A DNA stretch of 64,000 nucleotides, taken from NCBI RefSeq assembly GCF_029953635.1, contig NZ_CP124543.1, positions 6,108,367 through 6,172,366 of the forward strand, read 5' to 3'. Positions 56,544 through 64,000 of this stretch are shown here, piece by piece (within the stretch, counting starts at the first letter, position 1; each line of letters begins with the position of its first letter). The translations under genes were made by a program, and so were the position numbers. Below the pieces are notes generated by a model. That model was not told the origin of the DNA, made no database searches, and saw only the letters and a program-made list of their open reading frames with translations. The DNA comes from Halotia branconii CENA392 (lineage in GTDB: Bacteria; Cyanobacteriota; Cyanobacteriia; Cyanobacteriales; Nostocaceae).

Positions 56544-56578
56544 CAGATCCCCGACTTCTTAAACAAGTCGGGGATCTG
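56544..56578 (-). terminator. 14-bp-stem hairpin after glyA (terminator or dispersed repeat)
   Basis: CAGATCCCCGACTT (56544-56557) pairs perfectly with AAGTCGGGGATCTG (56565-56578), with a CTTAAAC loop. It starts 16 bp beyond the glyA stop. No T-tract follows in the glyA direction, so it may act as an mRNA-end stabiliser or be a mobile palindrome of the gtcggggatct type seen often in Nostoc. Confidence 0.55.
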
Positions 56579-56593
56579 GCTCTCGCAACTTTG

Positions 56594-57877
56594 TCAAACT
56601 AGTGCTGGTACAGGAATTTCCAAGTGGGGGTACAAGGGAAAGCGATCGCACAATGCAGCGACTCGTCGCCGACAATCTTGAGCAATTGTTTCTGAATCTG
56701 GAGTTAACAGGCGATCGGCAATAATATCACCAATCTCGGTAAATTCTATTTTTCCCAATCCTCTTGTAGTCATTGCTGGAGAACCCAGACGCAGACCACT
56801 AGTTACAAAAGGCGACTGCGGATCAAAGGGAACAGTATTTTTGTTGGCGGTAATATTCACTTCGCTCATCAACTGATCTGCTTGCTTACCTGTCAGTCCA
56901 ATAGACTGTAAATCTACTAACATTAAATGGTTATCAGTTCCATTAGATACCAGCTTTAAACCGCGGTTTTGTAGTTGACTTGCTAAGGCACGAGCATTAT
57001 CAATCACTTGAGCTGAATAAGTTTTAAACTCTGGCTTGAGAGCTTCACCAAATGCTACTGCTTTACCAGCAATCACATGTTCTAAAGGCCCACCTTGAGT
57101 ACCAGGAAAAACTGCTTTATCTAGCTTTTTACCAAGTTCCGCATCGCCAGTCAAAATTAATCCTCCTCTGGGACCACGGAGAGTTTTATGAGTAGTTGTT
57201 GTAACTACATCACAGTGAGGAATGGGATCAGGATGCAAACCGCTAGCAACTAAACCAGCGATATGGGCAATATCCGCCAATAAATAAGCACCAATCTCAT
57301 CAGCAATACTACGGAATTTAACGAAGTCAATTATCCTGGGATAAGCCGAATAACCACAAATCAACAGCTTCGGACGTTCTTTTAGTGCCAGTTCTCGAAT
57401 TTGGTCATAATCGAGTTGTTCTGTTTGTTGGCTAACGCCGTAGTGACAAACTTGGAACCACTTCCCTGAGACATTCACAGGCGAACCGTGGGTAAGATGT
57501 CCTCCGTGAGACAAATCCATCCCCATGATTTTGTCTCCAGGTTCTAATAAAGTCAGGAAAACTGCAAAATTGGCCTGTGCGCCGGAGTGGGGTTGGACGT
57601 TTGCATGAGCAGCACCAAATAGCTGTTTGACTCGGTCAATTGCGATCTGCTCGACTTGATCAATAAATTCACAACCGCCATAGTAGCGTTTCCCAGGCAA
57701 TCCCTCAGCATATTTATTTGTCAATACTGAGCCTTGAGCAGCTAGTACAGCAGCAGAGGTAAAGTTTTCACTAGCAATCAACTCCAAATGGTCGCGTTGA
57801 CGTTGGAGTTCTTGATTGAGTAATTGCGCGATCGCGGGGTCTGAGTTAGTCAAAAAGTCTGAATTAGTCTTAGTCAC
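56594..57877 (-). CDS. glyA: serine hydroxymethyltransferase
   Basis: A 427-residue PLP enzyme: IASENFTSAAVLAAQGSVLT, NKYAEGLPGKRYYGGCEFID, VQPHSGAQANFAVFLTLL, LADIAHIAGLVASGLHP and the PLP-lysine motif VTTTTHKTLRGPRGGLI. It converts serine and tetrahydrofolate to glycine and methylene-THF in the cytoplasm. Length and motifs are normal. The start is taken as GTG 57877 with AGGA nine bases upstream; a TTG at 57883 lies too close to that site. A strong hairpin follows the gene. Confidence 0.97.
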   Translation of the reverse strand: MTKTNSDFLTNSDPAIAQLLNQELQRQRDHLELIASENFTSAAVLAAQGSVLTNKYAEGLPGKRYYGGCEFIDQVEQIAIDRVKQLFGAAHANVQPHSGAQANFAVFLTLLEPGDKIMGMDLSHGGHLTHGSPVNVSGKWFQVCHYGVSQQTEQLDYDQIRELALKERPKLLICGYSAYPRIIDFVKFRSIADEIGAYLLADIAHIAGLVASGLHPDPIPHCDVVTTTTHKTLRGPRGGLILTGDAELGKKLDKAVFPGTQGGPLEHVIAGKAVAFGEALKPEFKTYSAQVIDNARALASQLQNRGLKLVSNGTDNHLMLVDLQSIGLTGKQADQLMSEVNITANKNTVPFDPQSPFVTSGLRLGSPAMTTRGLGKIEFTEIGDIIADRLLTPDSETIAQDCRRRVAALCDRFPLYPHLEIPVPALV

Positions 57878-57883
57878 TGACAA

Positions 57884-58364
57884 TTATCCTAAGGAAAGTT
57901 TTTACAATAGTTGATTTTGGCTGTTTAAACACTTAACCATAACAGCCCATATTTTGCTATTTAAATGCCAAAACGATAACGGTGTTAATAATCATAATTT
58001 ATCAAGTTTGATCGCCCCATCGTCAATTTGATTAGTATGCAATGGATACAACTAGCTGTACATGCTCAACTCTGGTGCAAAGTTTATGTATGACTTTTTA
58101 CTAAAGAATCTAATCATATAAGATACACAACATACAATAAATAATAGATGAAGGTTTTGTTGACGATTTTTAATTGCTCTCCCCATTGTTGCCCAAAAGA
58201 GAGTCAAAATAAACTCGCAGGTGTTTTTTGCGATCGCCAATTTCCATAACTCCCATCTACAGCGTCACTCCAACCCACTGAAAGTCACTTTTGGGAAGAA
58301 TATAAAGCATATCTTCCCTTGACAAAATACGGGTAATAATGAGGATTTATCAGGAGGGATTCAG
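57884..58364. other. 480-bp spacer between glyA and the small Cys protein gene
   Basis: A/T-rich. A TTGACA box (58319-58324) and a strong AGGAGG ribosome site (58352-58357) precede the 58365 gene. A 62-codon minus-strand frame (58052-58240) has no family features and is not called. Confidence 0.45.
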
Positions 58365-58562
58365 ATGCTAGTCATTCTAACGGACAATCAAATTTTTGCC
58401 CCTGAGCAGGTTTGCCAGTCGTGCTTACTTGCTGATGGTAGCGGTCAACCCCGTTGGCGTAAAGGTCAACTGTACTGCGGCCAAGCCATCCGCAAACTTA
58501 CAGAACAACAGCCAGCCCAGTATGAGTGTATGATGGGTTTCCGCATCGCCAATATAGAATAA
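58365..58562 (+). CDS. small Cys-containing conserved cyanobacterial protein
   Basis: A 65-residue protein with four Cys residues: VCQSCLLADGSGQPRWRKGQLYCG (CxxC, then a third Cys) and YECMMGF near the end. The pairing suggests a metal- or zinc-ribbon-like site, but the fourth Cys spacing is unusual. It starts MLVILTDNQIFAPEQ and has a consensus AGGAGG seven bases before the ATG, so it is very likely translated. I recall such short proteins in many cyanobacteria without a known role. It is followed 81 bp later by the tic20 gene and may be co-transcribed with it. Confidence 0.75.
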   Translation: MLVILTDNQIFAPEQVCQSCLLADGSGQPRWRKGQLYCGQAIRKLTEQQPAQYECMMGFRIANIE

Positions 58563-58643
58563 TCACATTTACGAGCAAGACCAAGTAACTGCGTTATCCT
58601 AGGCTCAAGTAACTCTCTAAATTTAGCTACAGGAGAACGCATA

Positions 58644-59120
58644 ATGACTTGGCGTGGGTCTACAACAATTAAAGATAGAATTTTTGCTTGTTTACCTTAT
58701 TTGCTTCCGATAATTGAGGTTTTTGCCTTCGGTCAATTTTTAATAGCACAATTTCCACCTCTATTGGTGCTATTTCTGCCTCTGATGCCACTGCTGAGAA
58801 TTTATTACGGTGTTCGTTATGCCGGATTGATAATTTTCTTTGCTTTGTTCTTATTAGTAGTGAGAAACGAAAAAATCAGTCACTTTATTCGTTTCAACAC
58901 CATGCAGGCCATTCTTTTGGATATTGTGATCTTTTTGTTCAGTATCCTAACTGATGTCGTTGGCCTAATTCCCAGTGGTGGTTTTGCCATCCAAACTTTA
59001 TCTACAACAATTTTTCTCGGAATTTTAGCAGCAGTTGTATATTCGGTTATCCAGTCCTTAATGGGGCGTTATGCAGAAATTCCGGCAATTTCTGATGCAG
59101 TCTATATGCAAGTGCGCTAA
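58644..59120 (+). CDS. Tic20 family membrane protein
   Basis: A 158-residue protein with four transmembrane helices: LPYLLPIIEVFAFGQFLIAQ, YAGLIIFFALFLLVV, IRFNTMQAILLDIVIFLFSI and STTIFLGILAAVVYSVI. Tic20 hallmarks are RIFACLPYLLP at the start and HFIRFNTMQAILLDI in the third helix. In chloroplasts Tic20 is a protein-import channel subunit of the inner envelope. The cyanobacterial parent protein's job is not settled. It overlaps nothing and ends 3 bp from the convergent gene. Confidence 0.9.
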   Translation: MTWRGSTTIKDRIFACLPYLLPIIEVFAFGQFLIAQFPPLLVLFLPLMPLLRIYYGVRYAGLIIFFALFLLVVRNEKISHFIRFNTMQAILLDIVIFLFSILTDVVGLIPSGGFAIQTLSTTIFLGILAAVVYSVIQSLMGRYAEIPAISDAVYMQVR

Positions 59121-59123
59121 TGC

Positions 59124-59897
59124 TTAATAAGCTGCTACTGTGTTCTCTAAACGACCGATGCCTTCAATTTCAACGCGGATGCGATCGCCTCGATGCAATG
59201 GGCCAACACCTAATGGCGTACCAGTTAAAACTACATCTCCAGGTAGCAATGTCATCACCTGACTAATATAAGACACCAAAACATCAGGAGAAAACACCAT
59301 CTGATCAATATAGGCAGATTGCACTGGATCAGCATCTTCATTCAAAAAAGTTTGCAATCTAGCTCCTGGATTTAATTCTCGGACGATCCAAGGGCCTAAG
59401 GGGCAGAACGTATCAAAACCTTTGGCTCTAGTCCATTGACCATCTTTTTGTTGTAAATCCCGCGCTGTCACATCATTAGCGATGGTATAGCCCCAGATTT
59501 TAGTTTGGGCTTCTTCTGGTGTGCAATTAAAGACGCGATCGCCAATTACTAATGCTAACTCACCTTCGTAGTCTACACGTTGCGACTGGAGAGGATACTT
59601 AATTTCGGTCTCTGAGGCAATCACAGCTGTAGGTGGTTTGAGAAACAGTAACGGCTCACTAGGAACTGAAGTTCCCATTTCAGCCGCATGGTCGGCATAA
59701 TTCTTACCCACCGCCACAATTTTTGAAGGAGCGCAGGGAGAAAGAATTTGGTAGTTATCTGGTTCTAAATTTAAATCTGTGGGTTGCCCTTGTAACCAGG
59801 GCGGAGCATCCAGTACCTGTACACTCAGGGATAGTTGTAGCAACCCATAGTAAATCTTTCCTTCTAAATTTTGAACTCGCACATAGCGCTGCGCCAT
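59124..59897 (-). CDS. fumarylacetoacetate hydrolase family protein
   Basis: A 257-residue FAH-superfamily enzyme: KIVAVGKNYADHAAEMG, VDYEGELALVIG with two metal-ligand glutamates, YTIANDVTARDLQQKDGQWTRAKGFDTFCPLGPW, and TLLPGDVVLTGTPLGVGPL at the end. The family covers hydrolases and decarboxylases/isomerases of 2-oxo acids (often 2-hydroxyhepta-2,4-diene-1,7-dioate or oxaloacetate). The exact substrate cannot be told. The N-terminal FAHD-type start (RYVRVQNLEGKIYYGLLQ) is intact. ATG 59897 is chosen over 59951. Its stop lies 3 bp from the tic20 stop on the other strand. Confidence 0.88.
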   Translation of the reverse strand: MAQRYVRVQNLEGKIYYGLLQLSLSVQVLDAPPWLQGQPTDLNLEPDNYQILSPCAPSKIVAVGKNYADHAAEMGTSVPSEPLLFLKPPTAVIASETEIKYPLQSQRVDYEGELALVIGDRVFNCTPEEAQTKIWGYTIANDVTARDLQQKDGQWTRAKGFDTFCPLGPWIVRELNPGARLQTFLNEDADPVQSAYIDQMVFSPDVLVSYISQVMTLLPGDVVLTGTPLGVGPLHRGDRIRVEIEGIGRLENTVAAY

Positions 59898-60227
59898 AAC
59901 CTTGATTAATATCCTTTTGTCTGCGATTAAAAGCTGATAGCGGGAACACAATGTTTAGTTCATAGTGGAGGTTCTAAAAACCAATAGCTATAAACTCCAT
60001 TTGGTTAGCATACCCTTTGGGTAAGCGGATAAATTGATCAATTTGCTGCTGTTCACCTCAATTAAAGATGCAAATTTTGGCAGATTAGGCTAATGATCCA
60101 AATTGAAAACTGGTAAGATTATAATTCCTTGTTGCTTCAGATGTTGATTAATACTGATATTTTCTCCTAAATATTTTGTATAAATTAATACCAGCAACCA
60201 TTTTTGTCCATAAGGATACTTAAAATC
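59898..60227. other. 330-bp spacer upstream of rpsF
   Basis: The region before rpsF has an AAGGA ribosome site (60212-60216) and A/T-rich promoter-like sequence (TATTTTGTATAAATTAATA near 60170-60190). No other gene or RNA was recognised. Confidence 0.4.
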
Positions 60228-60569
60228 ATGTCCACAGTTTACGAAACAATGTACATTCTGCGTCCTGACCTAGGAGACGAACAAGTAGAGCAAGCAATTG
60301 CAAAATATCAGAATTTGCTCCAAGAGCAGGGTGCCCAAGAGATGCAAATTCAAAATCGTGGTAAGCGCCGTCTTGCTTATGAAATAAAAAAACATCGGGA
60401 TGGCATCTACATCCAGATGAACTACACCAGCCCTGGAAATGCCATTGCAATTATGGAACGTGCAATGCGTTTGAGCGAAGAAGTGATTCGCTATATGACA
60501 ATTAAGCAACAACTTCCAAGCGAAGAAAAAGCAGAAAGCCCTGCTGTACCTGCACCTATACCTGCTTAA
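60228..60569 (+). CDS. rpsF: 30S ribosomal protein S6
   Basis: A 113-residue S6 protein: YETMYILRPDLGDEQVEQAI, NRGKRRLAYEIKKHRDGIYI, MNYTSPGNAIAIMERAMRLSE, VIRYMTIK, then a Lys/Glu/Pro-rich tail. It binds 16S rRNA in the platform of the small subunit with S18. ATG 60228 is chosen, downstream of AAGGA; the frame from 60204 adds eight atypical residues. Unlike many bacteria, no rpsR, ssb or rplI follows, which is usual in cyanobacteria. Confidence 0.97.
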   Translation: MSTVYETMYILRPDLGDEQVEQAIAKYQNLLQEQGAQEMQIQNRGKRRLAYEIKKHRDGIYIQMNYTSPGNAIAIMERAMRLSEEVIRYMTIKQQLPSEEKAESPAVPAPIPA

Positions 60570-60955
60570 AAAAGTTATCAGTTATCAGTGAAGAATGAGA
60601 TGTTTATTTTTGGGTTTAAATCCCCTACAATACGCCTTGATAATTGTTCACTGTTAACTGTTTACTGTTAAGGCAAGTCTTGAATAACCAATGCTGATGC
60701 ACCGAGACTCAGTGAATCAGCACTGCAAAAAAAAGATATAAGAAAAAGTTCTTCACCTTAAACAGACTAGCAATTTTGAGTTTTTTAGCTTCAATATTCA
60801 GTACTGATTAAAATAAATCTAAAAAATTTTTTACCTTTGACCTTTTTTATGGCTTGATTGGGAATGCTAAATTAACAAGTACTTGCCAAAAGCAGTACTA
60901 TCGCAGTTATACCTAAAATTTGGACAAGATACGTCAATGGGAGCTGTAAGCTACT
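60570..60955. other. 386-bp spacer after rpsF
   Basis: It begins with a gttatcagttatcagtgaag and ttgttcactgttaactgtttac repeat-like stretch common in Nostoc spacers. TGCTGAT/ATCAGCA inverted words near 60689-60724 could fold. No gene was recognised. Confidence 0.4.
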
Positions 60956-61507
60956 GTGAGCCAAACTGACACACCCGACATTCAAGCTCTCTCTACGGAA
61001 GTATCACAACTTCGCCAAGAGTTGCAACTTCGTGATCAATTAGTGCAACAGTTATCTCAAGAACTCTTCCGTTTGGTGAAGGGTAACACTAGTTTTATAC
61101 CTCAGCGCTCTGAGCCTGAACTCGATATGAGTCAGCTGCAAGCGTTGCGAGAACAGTTGCAAGCTGTCGAACAGCAAGTAACATTTTATCAAGAACAAAT
61201 TACTACTCGTGATGCCGAAATTTATCAGTTACGGCAGTCAGTCCAAGAATTAACCGATCGCAGTCGGATGTTGGAGCAAGTAGTACAAGAGTTACCTCAA
61301 ATTTATCGGCGTAAATTTGAGGAACGTATGACTCCTGTGAGAGAAAAAGTGGCAACCCTACAACGGGAAAACCGTCAACTTCAGGCAGAACTGCAAAGTG
61401 TAAGTTATCGATTAGCACTTAAAACCCGCAATTCCAGCCACAGTGGTATTGACTTACCTAATTTTCCTCGCCCCATATCTAATCAAAATAATATTTCTAC
61501 GGTGTAA
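60956..61507 (+). CDS. coiled-coil protein of unknown function
   Basis: A 183-residue protein with no signal peptide. Residues about 10-55 and 65-165 are strongly predicted coiled coil from heptads of Leu/Val/Gln/Glu (LRQELQLRDQLVQQLSQELF, LREQLQAVEQQVTFYQEQI, LQRENRQLQAELQSVSYRLA). The start is GTG at 60956 with GGAG twelve bases upstream. Similar short coiled-coil proteins occur in filamentous cyanobacteria; I cannot name a function. The C-terminal 30 residues are Asn/Ser/Pro-rich and probably disordered. Confidence 0.7.
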   Translation: MSQTDTPDIQALSTEVSQLRQELQLRDQLVQQLSQELFRLVKGNTSFIPQRSEPELDMSQLQALREQLQAVEQQVTFYQEQITTRDAEIYQLRQSVQELTDRSRMLEQVVQELPQIYRRKFEERMTPVREKVATLQRENRQLQAELQSVSYRLALKTRNSSHSGIDLPNFPRPISNQNNISTV

Positions 61508-61599
61508 ATATTTATCGTTAAGTCAGAGCAGTTCGCCTCAGCGTTGCCCCAGACTAGTGATCTGTCAACCCAAAAATGACGAGTTGAGGCAGGCAAGGG

Positions 61600-61692
61600 G
61601 AGCAGGGGAAGCAGCACTTCGGCTACGCGATAGTTGAATCTCGACTTCGCTCGATTGCCGCGCAGTCGAAACTCAGTGACCGGAAGCAGGGG
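61600..61692. repeat. diverged copy of the core of the 28235/51511 repeat
   Basis: It shares AGCAGGGGAAGCAGC-ACTTCGGCTACGCG and, after about 22 extra bases (atctcgacttcgctcgattgcc), GCGCAGTCGAAACTCAGTGACCGGA with the two mobile repeats, but lacks their ATACC ends. It lies downstream of the coiled-coil gene. Confidence 0.7.
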
Positions 61693-62265
61693 GCGAAAAG
61701 AACTGGACTTTTTCCCATTAACCCAGCAAACTCATCTTTACAGACTACTAGGCAGAAGGAAAGATAATTTGAGCTAACTTCACTTTTTGTTACGTACTTT
61801 GGTAGATTTACGTAACTATTTGTAAACGTAAGCAGTTGTATTATAAATAACTTTCAATTAAACAAGTATGCTGATGCTGTTCAGCAATCATAAGACAATA
61901 TTTTTGTCTATTCCTGATATTGGATTTAGCTGCGTAGCATCAGCATCAATATCGGAGGGTGTTTAACCTCCTAAAACTTTAATCCGTCACCGATATAACT
62001 GGTGCAGTTTGGGTAGCAAAAAAGTGAAATTTGCTCTAGCCATATTCTACTGCACCTGCTTTAGCTAACATCAGCGTCCAATAGCCAGATTAGTTTATCT
62101 GTCATTGATACTGCCGTGCTGCAAAGCGATTGTTTTTGTATCCGAGAAATCCAGTCTTTTACGAGAAACAGCGATCGCTGATGACGAGAAAAAACTCTCA
62201 TTGATTGTGAAGAATTGTAAAGATTTTTCTGGTTCACCAAATGTTTCTCTGTAAAAGTTAAAAAG
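61693..62265. other. 573-bp spacer without a gene
   Basis: Between the coiled-coil and STAS genes. TGCTGATGCT (about 61870) and AGCATCAGCA (about 61938) are inverted words flanking A/T-rich DNA, possibly a small palindromic relic. GCGATCGC lies at 62171-62178. No open frame of note. Confidence 0.4.
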
Positions 62266-62619
62266 TTAGCTTGCTAAGGCTAGACTGCGATCGTTGACGT
62301 TAGTGAAGATATCCTCGTAAGTGTTAAAAATTTCAAACACTGAATCTAATTGTGTCAGTTCCAAAATTAACCGCACAGGGGCTTGCACATTGCAAAGTAC
62401 CAAGCGACAGCCAATTTGACGTGCAGTTGTTAACCCTTTGACTAATGGGACTAATCCAGAACTATCCATAAAATCCACATCTGTCAGATCAATAACCCAG
62501 AGTTGATGAGGCTGGGGTACTATATCAACCATCTGTTCGCTCAAAGCCATACCGCCCTCTAGATTTATGCTTCCTTGGGGCTTAAATAAAACCACTTGCA
62601 ATTCTTGTGAGATAGCCAT
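62266..62619 (-). CDS. STAS-domain protein (anti-sigma-factor antagonist-like)
   Basis: A 117-residue single STAS domain: VLFKPQGSINLEGGMALSEQM, then LWVIDLTDVDFMDSSGLVPLVKGL, where the Ser of DSSGL is the usual phosphorylation site. GCRLVLCNVQAPVRLILELTQLDSVFEIFN completes the domain. Such proteins bind partner anti-sigma factors or sensor kinases and are switched by phosphorylation. No kinase, phosphatase or sigma gene is adjacent, so the partner is unknown. Confidence 0.9.
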   Translation of the reverse strand: MAISQELQVVLFKPQGSINLEGGMALSEQMVDIVPQPHQLWVIDLTDVDFMDSSGLVPLVKGLTTARQIGCRLVLCNVQAPVRLILELTQLDSVFEIFNTYEDIFTNVNDRSLALAS

Positions 62620-63027
62620 GTATTTAAGTCGGTAGTTGAAACATCTAACAAAAACAAAAATTCGACATCAATCACTGATGAGGTTTCAGTCGCAAGATGA
62701 CTGTTTCATTCTCAGATTTAAGAATTTACAGCCATGCTATTGAGACGTTGCGAACCAGTATTCATGCCGTATAATTTATGTTAACTTTCATAAATATAGG
62801 CATAAACGCTTAAGAATTTCAGTATCAAACGTATCTTTTACTAGATTTTTATATTTATCTGGGATATTTATAAACTTTTTATAAATGTATTTTGCTTTAG
62901 AGTCTTAAGTATGCATTTGTGTTATTAATCGATTAAAAGGTGGTCGTCAATACTCATTAAGTAATAGATCATCTAAATCATAAGATATACGTAAACAACT
63001 TCACACCACTTGCGGTATGAAGTTTTT
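62620..63027. other. 408-bp spacer upstream of the STAS gene
   Basis: A/T-rich, with no open frame, RNA or promoter recognised with confidence. Confidence 0.4.
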
Positions 63028-63083
63028 GGGCATAGGGCATAGGGCATAGGGCATAGGGCATAGGGCATAGGGCATAGGGCATA
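63028..63083. repeat. eight perfect GGGCATA heptamers
   Basis: Eight uninterrupted 7-bp units (56 bp), followed by ggcagttatcagttttcactg. This is a short tandem repeat of the Nostoc heptanucleotide type. A related but impure array is at 53910-53940, with the same flanking text. Confidence 0.95.
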
Positions 63084-63240
63084 GGCAGTTATCAGTTTTC
63101 ACTGGTCACTGTTAACTGATTTAACCACCCATGAAGGAATAGAGTTTGCCGCCGCTTTAAATAACCGCTTGATTGACACCCCAGCCAGAAACGAGCCAAG
63201 ATATAGTAAAGGTAAAAAATTGTAAAGGCGGCGGTGCGGG

Positions 63241-63870
63241 ATGTCTCTTGATCTGATTTCACTAGAGAACATCCAGGAATTTGCTCATCAGTACGGCTAC
63301 TGGGCAATTTTTCTGGGAATTTTGCTAGAAAATTTAGGCATTCCTCTTCCTGGAGAAACTGTTACCTTAGTGGGTGGGTTTCTAGCTGGTAGTGATGAAC
63401 TGAGTTACTGGTTAGTTCTTAGTGATGCTATTGCAGGTGCAGTAATTGGTGGTACTTGTGGTTATTGGATTGGTAAGCTTGGTGGTTGGCCTTTTCTACT
63501 ACAAGTAGGTAAACTCTTTCGGATTTCCGAAGAGCGATTGTTAAGTATCAAAGAACAATTTAGTCAAAACGCTGCTAAAGCTGTATTTTTCGGACGATTT
63601 TTTGCATTACTACGAATTTTTGCTGCACCACTAGCTGGTATAGCCGAAATGCCTTTTGGAAAATTCTTTTTGTATAACTTAGCAGGAGCAACTACTTGGG
63701 CTAGTGCGATGGTGACATTAGCTTTCTTTGCTGGCAGAGTTGTCTCTCTAGAACAGTTAGTTGGGTGGGTGAGTCAATTTGCGATCGCAGCATTACTGAT
63801 TCTAGTGGCGTTGATTGTTATACCTGTATGGTGGGAATCTCGCCAAGTCAAGCGTGCAACGGGAGAATAG
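63241..63870 (+). CDS. DedA family membrane protein
   Basis: A 209-residue inner-membrane protein: YGYWAIFLGILLENLGIPLPGETV, GAVIGGTCGYWIGKLGG, FFGRFFALLRIFAAPLAGIAEMPFGKFFLYNLAGATTW and a C-terminal helix. The E-N-x-x-x-P-x-P and FGRF-R segments are DedA/SNARE-associated signatures. Recent family work links DedA proteins to flipping or recycling of lipid carriers such as undecaprenyl phosphate; the specific substrate here is unknown. It ends directly at a strong bidirectional terminator shared with argG. Confidence 0.9.
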   Translation: MSLDLISLENIQEFAHQYGYWAIFLGILLENLGIPLPGETVTLVGGFLAGSDELSYWLVLSDAIAGAVIGGTCGYWIGKLGGWPFLLQVGKLFRISEERLLSIKEQFSQNAAKAVFFGRFFALLRIFAAPLAGIAEMPFGKFFLYNLAGATTWASAMVTLAFFAGRVVSLEQLVGWVSQFAIAALLILVALIVIPVWWESRQVKRATGE

Positions 63871-63909
63871 TTAAAAATAGAGACGCGATATACGCGTCTC
63901 TATTTTTAA
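63871..63909. terminator. bidirectional terminator between dedA-family gene and argG
   Basis: The arms 63871-63887 and 63893-63909 are exact 17-bp reverse complements with an ATATA loop. Each arm is A-rich outside and G/C-rich within, so both directions give a stem followed by T residues. It starts one base after the dedA-family stop, and the argG stop codon (63906-63908) lies inside it. Confidence 0.92.
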
Positions 63910-64000
63910 CCCCTAATCTGCTGTGCCCAAATACGAGTAGGTAGTCCCCAAACGTAAATAAAACCCTCAGCGGCTTTATGGTCAAATTGATCTTCAGAAC
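63906..64000 (-). CDS. argG: argininosuccinate synthase, C-terminal end (partial)
   Basis: The minus-strand frame entering from the right edge reads SEDQFDHKAAEGFIYVWG, then LPTRIWAQQIRG and stop. This matches the C terminus of argininosuccinate synthase (AEGFIxxWGLPxxxxA). Only about 30 codons are in the window; the rest lies beyond position 64000. The enzyme joins citrulline and aspartate in arginine synthesis. Confidence 0.8.
   Translation of the reverse strand, partial: SEDQFDHKAAEGFIYVWGLPTRIWAQQIRG

Noticed and set aside
58052..58240. 62-codon minus-strand frame upstream of the small Cys protein
   Set aside because: The composition is atypical, with no ribosome site and no recognisable family.
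60689..60733. Hairpin followed by an A-run as a terminator of rpsF
   Set aside because: The run is A, not T, in the rpsF direction, and the loop is 20 nt, so it is a poor terminator.
63028..63083. CRISPR-like array
   Set aside because: The units are 7 bp with no spacers, so this is a simple tandem repeat, and no cas genes are present.

Overview
The window reads as chromosome from a filamentous, probably heterocyst-forming cyanobacterium of the Nostoc/Anabaena group. This rests on frequent HIP1 octamers (GCGATCGC and close variants) in genes and spacers, heptanucleotide tandem repeats and short palindromic intergenic repeats typical of Nostoc, several Uma2-family genes, a Tic20 homologue, a PEP-CTERM protein, and a citrate-hydroxamate siderophore locus like the schizokinen locus of Anabaena. 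No tRNA, rRNA, CRISPR array, phage or intact insertion sequence was seen.

Layout. 1-8.4 kb: an UPF0175 protein, a sugar-nucleotide epimerase-like protein, an Uma2 protein, a prolyl oligopeptidase, a degraded region with a frameshifted gene and a MITE-like element with a 10-bp target duplication, then a divergent TetR/DHA2 efflux pair and a DUF155 protein. 8.4-19.5 kb: a 1461-residue secreted DUF4347/ELW-repeat/Calx-beta protein, two more Uma2 genes, a Tat-exported PhoX-type phosphatase, a PEP-CTERM protein and a TPR protein. 19.5-28.1 kb: a hybrid histidine kinase, the gatD and murT genes of peptidoglycan amidation separated by a damaged Rpn-type gene, a thylakoid thioredoxin-like protein and an unknown protein.

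28.4-49.3 kb is the centrepiece: an iron-siderophore locus almost entirely on the minus strand. It encodes 2,4-diaminobutyrate aminotransferase and decarboxylase (giving 1,3-diaminopropane), an N-monooxygenase, a GNAT acetyltransferase, two IucA/IucC synthetases, an MFS exporter, a TonB-dependent receptor, an FhuB/FhuC/FhuD-type importer, an AraC/PchR-like regulator, ExbD and TonB. Several genes overlap by 1-4 bp, which suggests translational coupling. Between exbD and tonB lies a 110-bp scar holding only the first 13 and last 22 codons of exbB, so the local ExbB appears to have been removed by an internal deletion. A near-consensus Fur box sits in the exbBD/tonB divergent spacer.

49.4-64 kb: aquaporin Z, a three-gene ergothioneine group (egtC-egtB overlapping, egtD separated from egtB by a mobile repeat), cinA, a polyprenyl-phosphate sugar-1-phosphate transferase, glyA, a small Cys-containing protein, Tic20, a fumarylacetoacetate hydrolase-family protein, rpsF, a coiled-coil protein, a STAS protein, a DedA protein and the 3' end of argG. 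I found no wholly new system. The strongest oddities are the exbB deletion scar, near-identical copies of one palindromic repeat at two operons, the 11-bp duplication that breaks the Rpn gene, and the duplicated nine-unit ELW architecture of the DUF4347 protein.
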